64,000 nucleotides of DNA from Nigrospora sphaerica (lineage: Eukaryota > Ascomycota > Sordariomycetes > Amphisphaeriales > Apiosporaceae). Below, piece after piece: positions 12,155 through 21,439 of this stretch. The stretch lies in the NCBI GenBank assembly GCA_018287875.1, contig JAGVVL010000013.1, forward strand, positions 4,030,001 to 4,094,000. Direction: 5' to 3'. The number at the start of each line of letters is the position of its first letter. The stretch's first letter is position 1. Position numbers and translations under genes: made by a program. The notes under the pieces were generated by a model. That model did no database searches. It saw only the letters and a list, made by a program, of their open reading frames with translations, and was not told the DNA's origin.

Positions 12155-12334
12155 AATACTTGCTTCGTGCTTAGTGTCCTGTCCATGATGTCCCCTTTTA
12201 TTGTGACGATTATAAATAGTCACTCGACTTTGAGGTCGTAGCCATCTTAGCCGACGACTCTAGTAACTTCGTCTCCTCTTCCCCGCACTTTGTTGATCAG
12301 AGCATCGCACTAACTGACCTTCCCACTTGGGATA

Positions 12335-12377
12335 ACGTAGATGACAAGCGAGTGGCGCAGACAAGCGAGTGGCGCAC
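12335..12377 (+). repeat. Left terminal inverted repeat of pogo element
   Basis: This 43-bp repeat is the perfect reverse complement of 14151-14193, with TA outside. A 17-bp unit starting GACAAGCGAGTGG occurs twice back to back, and may be paired transposase-binding sites. Confidence 0.95.
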
Positions 12378-12458
12378 CTTTCGGCATCTCCACGAGAAAT
12401 CAATTAATTATGCAACCACAACGCCGTAAATCAATTCAAACTAATCGGAATATGACTC

Positions 12459-14095
12459 TCAGGAGGTTTCTACATCTATTTCACAAGTACGTGCATTATG
12501 ACCGGTGTTTCCGCAGATGCCACAACGCTGTTCGCGCGGTTGCGCCCTCCTTACGCGACTACTACTCGCACGTGTTGCCTCCCTTAACTGCGCATCCACG
12601 TCCTTTTGATCTAAAAGATCTAATCCCTCGCCAATCTCGAGTGTTCCTCCTTGCCGTAGACGTGTTTTCTTCGCTCTCCGACGTTTTGCGAGGCTAGAAT
12701 TCGCCTCTCGAAGTGTCTTAACCTCCGCCCGTAAAAGGGCGTTCTCGTGCATTATCGCCATCGCACCCTTCGCAAACTGGTCGACTGCCGATAAAATCGG
12801 TGTCGGAGAGCTTCCTGGTGACGGCGGATTCGGCTTTGAATAAAATCGGTTTGCGAAGTTGCCTCGGTCGGGTTGTGCGGCGTTTGGGAGGCCAAAGGGA
12901 TAGTCGCAGCCGGGAGGCTTCCAGTCGGCGAAGGCGTTGATAACTTCACGTCGAGCTTCGAGATGACCTTGTCCGGGTTAAGAGGGACTAAACCAGCCCC
13001 GCGGAATCCGGATTTGACGTTTTCGGGTGTAAAAATCTTAACAAACGCGGCGTGGAAGGCGATGAGGAACTCGGCCTTCGTAATATGGTTCACGTGTGCC
13101 TTTATAAACCCTTCGATTTCGCGACCGTACGCCCGCTTCAATGGTCCAAAACATCCAACGTCAAGAGGCTGGAGTAGATGTGACGAATGAGGAGGCATTG
13201 AGACCGTGATAATGCTCTTCTCCTTACAGAAAGCCTGGAAATCGGCCGAAACGTGGCTCTCGTGCCCGTCGATGATCAACATTCGATGTGTGCCCTTTGT
13301 ACGCGCGGCAGTGTGTTTATCGAAATGCCGAATCCAGTCTAGCCCTGTCTCATTGTCGGTCCATCCATTGGAGGTTGGTTTAATCACCCAGTCGCGTGGT
13401 AGGGTGCTGTCGGCGTACCAGTTCGCGAGATGGTTCTTGCCCTTCACCGCTACGAATGGCGGGACGCACCAGCCGTCCGCACACACGCCCTGGATCGCGG
13501 TAGCCCATTCTCGATTGCCAGGCTGGACTTTCTTTCGTTTGCCGCTGCGGTCGGCGCCTGTAACAACTATAGAGGACGTGATCTGGCCCATCATGAAGCC
13601 AGTCTCGTCGAAATTGTACAGATCCTCGTCAAGGATACCGTACGTCGCCCTCATGTTGCGGAAAAGCTTGAACCAAGCCGCGATCTTTTTAGGGTCCTCG
13701 CAGAGGGCCCTCTGGTAGTCGTATGCACGAGAAAGACGCGTCTTAAGTTGGGGTTGTCGCTTCACGAAGTTCGAGGCCCAGTGTATCCCGACGCGTGACG
13801 CGTCGCGCTCCGCGAGAATAACATTGGCCATCTCTTCCACATCAGGCATCCGGGGCGCGAATCCCCGCGAATCCAGGTCCATTATATATGTGACAATCAC
13901 ATTCTCTTCTAGCTCCGTTAATCGAGTGCTGTTAGGGCGCGTGTCTTGCCGGGCGCGTGTTCCGTTCATTCTTCGACGTAGTGAGGTTTCGGAGACGTTA
14001 TATGTCCTAGCCGCGGCTCTGCGGGTAAGATTGGGGTCGTTTTGGAGAGATTGGATAGCAAGAACCATCTGGCTTTCTTTCGACGCGGTCTCCAT
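12459..14095 (-). CDS. pogo-family DDE transposase, C-terminal frameshift
   Basis: The transposase cuts and pastes the element at TA sites. From the ATG at 14095, a psq-type helix-turn-helix (residues 10-45) is followed by a CENP-B-type DNA-binding region (60-120). The DDE_1 catalytic core comes next, with Asp in Phe-Asp-Glu-Thr-Gly-Phe, in Asp-Gly-His-Glu-Ser-His and in Gln-Pro-Leu-Asp-Val-Gly. The first frame ends after 447 residues at 12752. A one-base shift near 12810 separates it from a C-terminal piece (to 12459) that in relatives is fused. That piece holds a coiled-coil segment, a basic stretch and a CCHC knuckle (Cys-Gly-Ile-Cys...His...Cys). The core is complete, so activity without the tail is conceivable. 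Plus-strand frames here are shadows. Confidence 0.9.
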
Positions 14096-14150
14096 GTTTA
14101 TTTGTGGTTATGTAGTGTCTTAAAGTTGAATTGGCGCCATTTGGCGGTAA

Positions 14151-14193
14151 GTGCGCCACTCGCTTGTCTGCGCCACTCGCTTGTCATCTACGT
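14151..14193 (-). repeat. Right terminal inverted repeat of pogo element
   Basis: This is the mirror of 12335-12377 and is followed by TA at 14194-14195. It lies about 55 bases upstream of the transposase ATG at 14095, so it or the adjacent leader must hold the promoter. Confidence 0.95.
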
Positions 14194-14195
14194 TA

Positions 14196-14641
14196 GTCCG
14201 CAATTATTAGTCTTATCTTTATGGCTGTCTGGAAGACCCTTATAAGGAGGTCTAAAGTGGACACTAGTCCACCTAGACTCCAGCATGCTATTTGCAGTAC
14301 CATAATTAGTAGTATCCACATCTTATCTTGCAGCTTATACAGTGCATTGCTGGCTTCAGCGTGCCGCTTAACATGACTCGAATTGTTAGCATCGCGCTGT
14401 CCTTGCTGGAAACTTTTCCGTTTTACCCCAACATTGGGTCTCTGTGCATTTCGTAACTGGCGTTTTTCGCGCTGATTAATAATTCCCACCATCATGTGAG
14501 GTCTCGTCGGTAATCAAAAGAGGGGTAATACTTCCCGAAAGTCCGGTCTGTTGGGGTACTCAATCTTCCCTCAACAACAGATCCGCAACACGGTATCTTC
14601 AGCACGTCTTTAATGCTTCATCGTCTCTCTCTCTCTTCTAA
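14196..14641 (-). other. gypsy-1 leader between PBS and pogo insertion
   Basis: This is the untranslated leader of gypsy-1. A 100-codon minus-strand open frame (14495-14193) runs into the pogo boundary and has no recognisable motif. A CT-rich tract lies at about 14622-14640 next to the tRNA-like site. Confidence 0.5.
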
Positions 14642-14686
14642 CTGTTAATTAAGAGGTTCACAGTTCGAGCCTGTGGGGGGGAGCCA
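14642..14686 (-). other. tRNA primer-binding site of gypsy-1, extended
   Basis: The plus strand reads like the 3' half of a mature tRNA ending at the LTR border. A 5-bp T stem CACAG/CTGTG (14659-14663, 14671-14675) encloses the 7-base loop TTCGAGC. It is followed by a 7-base acceptor strand (14676-14682), a discriminator G and CCA (14684-14686). An encoded CCA means it was copied from a mature tRNA. The 7-mer CTGTTAA at 14642 looks like an Asn (GUU) anticodon loop, but the stem around it is poor. There is no tRNA 5' half here, so this is not a tRNA gene. Confidence 0.75.
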
Positions 14687-15010
14687 TAGAATAGACAAAC
14701 ACTAGGTGTAGTGCCTGGTGGAAAGACGCGGTCGTGAGGTCGATCCCTGATAATGTGATAGACATGCCCTCGATTTAGGACGTGCAAGTCCTTGATCAAG
14801 GGTATGTCTATCACCCAAGTAAAAGTGAGGTCCAACTAGGACAATAACTGGGACAAAACGGTTACGAGTGATGGTCTCAAAAGATAAAAGGAAGTGAACA
14901 TGTCTTGTTGTTGTCTTATCTCTACGGTGGAAGCTGGACGGCTACTTATAGGTGCAAGTCCTTGATCAGACCCCTGGCATTGGGTGCTTACGTACCCTAG
15001 CCCCGTCTCA
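14687..15010 (-). repeat. 5' LTR of gypsy-1
   Basis: This is the upstream LTR of the minus-strand element, flanked outside by ATAT (15011-15014). The primer-binding site abuts its inner end at 14686. It is nearly identical to 841-1164. It should hold the promoter for gag-pol. Confidence 0.93.
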
Positions 15011-15014
15011 ATAT

Positions 15015-16546
15015 AAGAGATCTATATTAACTCTCTATAGCGTTCGGTATAAAGGTGAACTCTTTTGTTATCACTGAATCTCGGTCTTCGTTATATCTGG
15101 CTGTTATTTTAAGCGGCGTTAATAAGTCTTTCCGCTAGGTAGTTTTAGTTAAGAAATACTCCTTTAAATAAGATCTAGCCGTCGCCTTCTATACTTTGGT
15201 GGAAAGTGGCTTACTTATTAAGCTCTTTATTGGAGTACTTGTTTATTTCGTGAGGTTCGGGGAACTTGACTTATCGTTGAAGTTCCTCTTTATTGTCGCT
15301 GCTTTCTTTAACTAAGGACCGTTTCTTATGGATGTCTTATTGTAGTACTATCGCGAGGGTACACGTCCTTTATGGCTGTTGAGGGTTACATCCGGCGCTA
15401 TCCTTAGCTGACCGGTGGGTGCCATAGTTGTTGTTGTAACACGCTATTTAACTGAGTTTGTTGTGGGGCACATTGGGGGTACTCGTGACTTCCTTTCCCA
15501 CTCTATCTAGTGCCGTAGTGTTGCTACGTTGGAGGATATTAGCACGTCGCTTAGGGACTTATTGCCACTATTGGGGCTTCTTAGGTTCCTTATATAGGTA
15601 TACAGGGTGTCTTTTCTTCCTATAGTTATAGCACTTGCCTTAGAATTTAGGCTTATTATAGTAAGTTACGTTAAGGTTTATTAGTCTTAAATAGTTACTA
15701 TAAGCTTATAGATAGGTTTTTATCCTTTATACTCTATCTTTGTCTTATAGAGTTTGTTATCGATACATATAACGAGCTCGATATACTTGGAGAGCTTATT
15801 AAGACGATCTATTTTAGCGACCTTGTCTTTAATTTCTTTCTTAAAACTATAGTAGAACTGGACAATATAGGCATTATCGTCCCAGTTTAACTTAGAGATG
15901 ATTTATCGGAATCCGGCTGCGTACGCGGCGGCAGACCCTTTTTGCTGGTGCTTTATAAGCTGTTGTTCGGCTGTGCGGACTTCGTCTGAGCTTCTAAAGG
16001 TGTCCTTAAGCTTAGCTTCGAACGTCTTGTAGCTTCTAAAAATTGCCTTAATCTTATCTTCTTAAAGCTTCTCTTTATTAGTCAGGTAATCTCTTATCGT
16101 GGGTTTAAACCACATAAGAGGGTTGCCTTAGAGGTATCCGGCGATATATATAACCTTGTTAAAGTTGTTAAAGAAGCTATTAAAGTAGTACTTTAAATAG
16201 GCCTTAGCCTACGTAAGGAATATCTGGATGTTCTTATCTCTGCTGTTATAAGGCGTAGGACCGGGGTACTTGTGCTTTCCCTGGTCCCTATTCTTAACGG
16301 CGATCTGCTGCTGGAGCTACATGTTATCGTGTTGGAGGGTTGCGACACTCTATCGAAGAGCGTTGATTATGTTGTAAAGCTCCTGAGAGGCATCGGCAGC
16401 TGCAGGCTGTGCAGTCGGCTAAGGAGTCGCTGGGGCTCGCTGGCCTATGGCAGGTGCAGGTGTGGTTGGGGTTTAAGGTGCTATTACGTCGAGAGTTAGT
16501 GTTTAAGGTAGTAGACAGTGACTGACCTAAGCACAAGTAATTAAAA
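15015..16546 (-). pseudogene. gypsy-2 copy I gag, RIP-decayed
   Basis: Read on the minus strand from about 16300 to 15700, the frame resembles a retrotransposon Gag capsid domain. It has an Asp-Lys-Asn-Ile-Gln start, a Met-Trp-Phe-Lys-Pro segment, an Arg-Thr-Ala-Glu-Gln-Gln-Leu segment and a Tyr-Ala-Ala-Gly-Phe-Arg segment. Stops are all C-to-T or G-to-A explicable. A more GC-rich patch near 16380-16480 is Pro/Ala/Thr-coding. The region ends at the gypsy-1 target duplication. Confidence 0.7.
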
Positions 16547-17087
16547 TGTAACGAAGCACTATACTTAAGTACTACGTAACGTAGGGTCTATATAATCAGG
16601 GATAGAGAGCGTCTATTTAGCTTAGACACTAGTCGCTAGGTAACTAAATAACTAAAAGTGCTCGACTAGGTAATTGGTCTGAACTTTATAATAGGTCGTT
16701 AAGAGGTTACTCCTATCTATAGGTGAGATAGATACTTAGATTGATCATTAAGGTAATGACTGTCTATATAGGAAATCCTCCTAACTTATATACTAAGTCA
16801 TTCCCTCACTGATACCTTGGATTACCTTGGATCACCTTGGATCACCACTGATCCAAGTGATCCTCTGGTGTTGGCTCACCAATGGTCCCACTGATCCATC
16901 CCGTTGGATCAGTGCCAAGCCTAGTGATCCATCACGTGACCTAGCCTTAGCGTGGCTTGCCCTTAGGGCTGGTATCCCTTGCCTGAGGCTGGTCTCCCTT
17001 GCTTGGTGGTGTAGTAGGCGAGGTCTTGGCTGCATGGGCGCTTACCCGTTTCTATAAGATGCTTGTTGGTTCGGGTCGTCCGTAACA
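16547..17087 (-). repeat. gypsy-2 5' LTR (copy I)
   Basis: This 541-bp repeat ends in TGTTAC and GTTACA when read on the minus strand. It matches 55906-56489, 57651-58191 and, in its outer thirds, 39048-39567. A mid-LTR tract has repeated GATCCA-type words. Substitutions relative to the others are almost all RIP-type. Confidence 0.9.
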
Positions 17088-17089
17088 TA

Positions 17090-17886
17090 AAGGAACACAG
17101 AAGAGTAGAAACTTCTTTTAAAGAGGGTTAAGAGTGAGATTTCTAAGTTGCTTGCTTATTTCCGAGACTATATACACAAAGAGAGAAGATTTATCTCTTA
17201 TTTTTACTCTTTTAAGCGTTTATCCTCTTAGTAATACAAAGAGGGTATGAGAGGCTGAGCCTTGAAGCACTATTGAAGGGGCCAAATGCTGTTTATTTTC
17301 TAGATGGGAAAGAGAGAAGAGAATCGTTCTCAGGAGGCCGGGCGCAGCGTCTTGTTAAATCTTGCGAGACCGGACCGGAACGTTTGGATTGGAACGTTCG
17401 GAGCGGAACGTTCGGATCGCTGCTCAGCTTCCCCCTCCTAGGTCTTGACCACTAGCCTGGCGTTCGAATGGGGAGACCTACTCGGAGCCTCATATGAGGG
17501 GTTCGTGAGACGCTCAGGCCAGGTGCGCCTGAGCCTTTCTCCCAGGTCCTAACCTGTAATAGAGGGGACGTGTAAGTGAACTCTTAAGTAGTGACGTGGT
17601 GTAGAAGCATGTAGACGCTTGTGGAACCTTGTGAGACCACGTGGAGGCTTGTAGAATCTTATAAAAGTACGTGGAAACTCGTAGAAATTTATAAAAGGTT
17701 CCGAGTGGCATAGGCCACATATGCGGAAAAAGTAGCCCTAGCTTTAGGGTAGGGTGGCCCGTGCTGTCAATTAAGGTGGCTCAAGCTTTAAGGCAGTCTT
17801 GGTTAAAAGACTAGCTTTTTAATAAGTGTATAGCTCAGTTTTTAATAATAGATAACGGTATAGGAGTAAGCCCTATACTTTTAACA
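17090..17886 (-). repeat. Truncated LTR-D, split by solo LTR-C
   Basis: Bases 17090-17245 and 17567-17886 match the minus-strand form of LTR-D (compare 40718-41288), but are strongly mutated. The first part begins inside the LTR, so the end was lost at the junction with the gypsy-2 LTR. LTR-C sits between the parts. Confidence 0.8.
17246..17561 (+). repeat. Solo LTR-C (316 bp)
   Basis: It is flanked by the 5-bp duplication GAGGG (17241-17245 and 17562-17566) and matches 45007-45336. Its ends read TA...TA where the sister copy has TG...CA, both explained by RIP-type change. It contains three tandem copies of a 14-bp unit with the palindrome AACGTT; the sister has four, which accounts for the 14-bp length difference. 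Confidence 0.9.
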
Positions 17887-18034
17887 AATTCTTATCTCAA
17901 CTTAACTTTAAAATTATATACCCACTTAAGAAGTAAGTAGTAAAACCTAACGTCTTATTTAAAAGGTTAAAGGATTTACTTAAAAAAAGGGATAAATAAT
18001 TACTATATTAAAGTAAAGTCATTTAAAAGAAAGA
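17887..18034. other. AT-rich remnant, nothing recognised
   Basis: This short AT-rich stretch lies between the LTR-D fragment and the foldback cluster. No frame or repeat boundary is visible. Confidence 0.4.
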
Positions 18035-18750
18035 TGTAAGGATCCGAAGGAATCACAGTGGCACCGTCAGGTATAGGGTAGTGAATGGTCGTCTTAATTG
18101 CACTGTAAGACTGATTCTTACAGAATCTAAGTTCAGGTCGGGCGCCAGCGGTGCGCCCGCCACTCGGTAATAGGTCGCCAGCGGGTCTGCGCCACAGGTT
18201 AGGTGACCAGCCTGCGGGTGCACGGGGGGCACCTCCCCAGCGCCTCCTCCCCTACACTCCTCTCTTACAGATATCTAATTAAGATTAGTAGATCACGTGA
18301 TTGATCACTAAGCCTAGTAAAAATCTGTAAGGGAGGAGGCGCTGGAGAGGTACATCCGCAGGCTGGTCACCTGACCTGCGGCACAGACCCACCGGCAGCC
18401 TACTAGCGAGGAGCGGGCGCACTGCTGGCGCCCGACCTGAACTTAGATTCTGCAAGAATCAGTCTTGCAGTGGAATTGAGCCTGCCCTTCGCTACTGTAT
18501 AGGTGACGTTAAGAGAAGAATCAGAATTGTAAGGATCCGAAGGAATCACAATGGCACCGTCAGGTATAGGGTAGCGAAGGGCAGGCTCAATTCCACTGCA
18601 AGACTGATTCTTGCAGAATCTAAGTTCAGGTCAGGCGCCAGCAGTGCGCCCGCTCTTCGCTAGTAGGCTGCCGGTGGGTCTGTGCCGCAGGTCAGGTGAC
18701 CAGCCTGCGGATGTACCTCTCCAGCGCCTTCTCCTTTACATAATCCGGCC
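18035..18750. repeat. Foldback (MITE-like) repeat cluster, three units
   Basis: A unit of about 230 bp occurs three times: direct (18035-18270), inverted (18330-18530) and direct (18525-18750). The last two form a near-perfect long palindrome centred near 18520. Unit edges carry short inverted ends of the form TGTAAG...CTTACA. The units are GC-rich amid AT-rich DNA and have no ORF, as expected for a non-autonomous DNA element that inserted into or beside its own copy. The parent transposon is not in the window. Confidence 0.7.
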
Positions 18751-18875
18751 GTATAAATTAAAATGGCTACTACTAAGTTAACATCAAAGAATTAGTAAGA
18801 TTAATAACAATATATAGCGATCTACAGTATTAATAAAGAAGTGAGTTAAGGACATAAGGTATAAAGATTTCTTAT

Positions 18876-19208
18876 TAGAATAGATAAACACTAAGAGATG
18901 TATAATGCCTAATAGAAAGACGTGGTTATAAGGTCAATCCTTGATAATATGATTAACATTTCTTTTATTTAAAACGTGTAAGTCCAAAATCAAGAGTTTG
19001 TTTACCATTTTAGTAAAATAGAGGTTTAAACTAGGTCGCTAACTAAGGTTAAAACGTTACGTGGGATGATTTAAAAAAAAAGAAAAGAAAGTCAACTTAT
19101 ATCTTACTGTTTACTATCTTTAAGATAGTAACTAAACGGCTTCTTATAGGTGCATAATCTTGATTAAGACCTTAGCATTAGGTATTTATACACCTTAGCC
19201 GCGACTCA
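18876..19208 (-). repeat. RIP-decayed solo LTR of gypsy-1 family
   Basis: It aligns along its whole length with 841-1164 and 14687-15010, from the TAGAATAG edge to the GACTCA edge, but with abundant C-to-T and G-to-A changes and a small length increase. No clear target duplication remains. This is an older member than the full element at 841. Confidence 0.85.
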
Positions 19209-19294
19209 ACATCCTTCTTTACGAATTATAAGTTCTATCTAAAAATCGGGTTTAAACTATTGAACACCGATTGTATCTCTATAGCCTTAAAATT

Positions 19295-19869
19295 TGTTGC
19301 AGGTATAGGACTTATCCTATACCGTTCTCTGTCACTACAGACTAAGCTATGCACTTAACGGGAAGCTAGTTCTTTAACCGAGCTTATCCTAAAGCTCGGG
19401 CCAGTCTATCCTGGAGCACGGGCCAGCTTACCCGCAAGCATGGCCCGCTTTACCCGCAAGCGTGGCGTACGCCACGCGGAAGCTTCTGCAAGTTTCCACG
19501 AGTTTCTACGAGTTTCTACGTGGCTCCCTAAAGCTTCCACAAACCCCTATGAGGCTCCACAAACCTTTATAAGGTTTCATATGCTTCTAAGCCACGTAAT
19601 CACTTACGCAATCACTTACGCGTCTTTTTCTTGGTATTACTAAGAGGATAAGGGTTTAACGGGTATAAATAAAGGCTGAATCTCCCCTCTTCGTGTATCT
19701 AGTCTGTCCTGAAGCAAGCAAGCAAAGCACACAAAATACACTCTCGTTCCTTTTGAAGAGAAGTTGTTTATTCTTCCGTGTTTCTTTATCTATAAGAAAC
19801 GACCTCCAAGATCGAAAGAGCCCTTATAAAGGGTTGCTTCCTCTTCCGATCGAACCACCACTTCCAACA
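19295..19869 (+). repeat. LTR-D, complete copy (575 bp)
   Basis: The ends are TGTTGCAGG and TTCCAACA. It matches 40718-41288 (inverted), 58198-59102 and fragments at 17090, 41565 and 56490. The terminal third holds AAGCAAGC-type microsatellite, and the middle has nested short inverted words around CGTGGCGTACGCCACG. The AT-rich DNA after 19870 may be the decayed interior of an LTR-D element. Confidence 0.88.
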
Positions 19870-21010
19870 AAATTTAAGCGCGTAGCTTAAAAGCTTAAAA
19901 AGTCAATAAGATATTAAAGTCCTTATTTTATTTAACGTAAGCTTATTATAAAGAATATGCTAACTATAAACGCGCTCCGCTTATTAATATTAAGAAAGCT
20001 AAAAAGTTTTACTTAACACTTAAAATATATAAACAAAGCGCTCTTAAAAGAAACTTAATTACAAGTAACTTGAACTCTTCATTATTATAAAGGTTATAAG
20101 TTTATACGCTTATTAATTAAACATATCCTTATTTATAAAAAATCACTTAATCTTTATGTTAGCTTACTTTATTTTAACCTCGACGATTCTATCTTTATTT
20201 AAATCTAATTACCGCCCCCGCTTATCAAGGTCGATAACTTCGAAGAGTTCGAAGTCGAAAATATTTTAAATTCTCGTTTAAATAGTTAAAGCGGAGGCCG
20301 ACTGTCACGGTGGGGCCTTCCGGGAGCATTCGAGCGCACTACCGCTGCGCTAGCCAGCGCAAAAGACTAGGATGCAGTACCGGAAGGGTTCTACACTGCT
20401 CTCATATATAAGGGTTCAGGTCAGGTCAGGTCGTAGCCACTGTCACAGGCCTCGCCCCGTGACACCAACGCTCTTATTAAAAATTTATTTTAAAGTAAGC
20501 TAAGTATAATTACATAATTAAAGAGCTTATAGAATACGTCGTTAACGTTAACGAGTTAATAATTAACTTCTATTAAAGATATTAAAATAAACCAACACTT
20601 ATTATCTTCTAAAAGGCTTAGCTATTTAGCCTTTAAAAATACATTAATAGAACTCTTTCTCAAAAAAAGGAGTACAATTATAAGATAAACTACAATAAGC
20701 TATATTATTATAAGGTAATCTTTAATCCATCTCAAAATAATTATAAATTCATTATTCTATAATAAAGTTTTATTGAATCTGCTTTATACACACCTTTTAT
20801 AAAGATTTAAATAAGATTCTACAATTATAAAGACTTCTATTATAGCTCTTCAAGCTACGTTTTATTTTTTAAGCCTAACTTATACCGATAGAATAAGAAC
20901 TTAAGGCTTATAGTATAGAACTTAAATCAACTCTATTATCCGCCTGCCTGCCTACTCCTTAGCACCTTAGGTTTTTATAAGTGACTTAGTATAGTGAATG
21001 TAATAGCGCG
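19870..21010. other. AT-rich decayed repeat interior, no gene
   Basis: Extremely AT-rich with no open frame. It may be an LTR-D interior after RIP. A small LTR-like element interrupts it (20303-20464). Composition returns to genic GC at about 21010-21040. Confidence 0.5.
20303..20464. repeat. Small LTR-like element (162 bp)
   Basis: The ends are TGTCACGG and CCGTGACA, in inverted agreement, flanked by CCGAC and CCAAC, a 5-bp duplication with one G-to-A change. The minus strand contains a run near 20360 resembling a tRNA A box/D arm (TGGCTAGCGCAG). It is much GC-richer than its surroundings. It could be a terminal-repeat-in-miniature solo LTR or a tRNA-derived short element. Only one copy is present here. 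Confidence 0.5.
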
Positions 21011-21439
21011 TCTAGATTAACTGCCTTCTAAGGTATAAAGTAAAAGCTTCGGGCTGGCTGGACAGCAGACATGCGTACGCACCCGATCATGTGTGAGCGG
21101 CAGTGGCTTAGGTGCGGCTTGACGGTATGGATGGCGGTCATGATTAGAACCACGGACACCGCACGTCACGACGTAGATACCCGTGCCGTCCAATACACAG
21201 AATAGTTCATCAAAACCCAAGATCATCCGCAAATTGCTAAGGCAACCACGGCTTCTTAACGAAAAGCCTTCCCGAACAGGATTTTATTGATGAGGAAATA
21301 GAGATAGGGATCTAATGGAAGGAGGAGACTCCCTTTATTTACGTGTGACATGGAATGAAACAGCCAGTGGAGAGGTTAGGTCCAACAATATCCAACAATT
21401 CTGAAGTCTCTCAGACGATAATGCCCTTTGTTCCGTTCG
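21011..21439. other. Intergenic, 3' flank of homocitrate synthase
   Basis: GC-normal unique DNA between the repeat block and the homocitrate synthase stop. A 71-codon minus-strand open frame (21232-21017) has no recognisable feature. Confidence 0.4.

Larger units (their letters stand above)
12335..14193 (-). mobile_element. pogo/Fot1-type transposon in gypsy-1
   Basis: This 1859-bp element has identical 43-bp inverted ends and TA on both sides (12333-12334 and 14194-14195), the Tc1/mariner/pogo target rule. Each end contains a 17-bp unit repeated twice in tandem. It interrupts the gypsy-1 leader between the primer-binding site and gag. It carries one transposase gene and shows none of the scattered nonsense codons of the surrounding retrotransposon, so it arrived late. 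Confidence 0.95.
841..15010 (-). mobile_element. Gypsy-1, 14.2-kb LTR retrotransposon with extra genes
   Basis: The element is bounded by two 324-bp LTRs and a 4-bp ATAT target duplication, and is transcribed on the minus strand. Order from 5' to 3': LTR, primer-binding site, gag-protease, RT-RNase H-integrase, an antisense spliced Cys-rich gene, a long sense ORF3, LTR. Without the pogo insertion it is about 12.3 kb, larger than a usual gag-pol gypsy of 5-8 kb. The two LTRs differ at about 3 positions, so the insertion is young. Coding regions nevertheless contain many stops, mostly TAG or TAA where Gln is expected. The order RT then integrase and the GPY/F module place it in Ty3/gypsy. Confidence 0.9.
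1..17087 (-). mobile_element. Gypsy-2 copy I, RIP-decayed, split by gypsy-1
   Basis: This is an LTR retrotransposon on the minus strand that continues beyond the left edge. Its 5' LTR is 16547-17087 and its gag region lies between 16546 and 15011. The end of gag and the protease region resume at 840 and run to 1. The two halves are separated by gypsy-1, whose insertion duplicated ATAT (837-840 and 15011-15014). Bases 1-560, read on the minus strand, align with 51592-52100 of gypsy-2 copy II; nearly all differences are C-to-T or G-to-A. The frame is destroyed by stops, so the copy is dead. The outer assignment rests on eye alignment. Confidence 0.85.

Noticed and set aside
12873..14123. Several plus-strand ORFs
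   Set aside because: They are shadows of the pogo transposase on the minus strand.
14642..14686. A tRNA-Asn gene
   Set aside because: Only the 3' half is present, CCA is encoded and it abuts the LTR exactly; there is no D arm or 5' acceptor strand. It is a primer-binding site.
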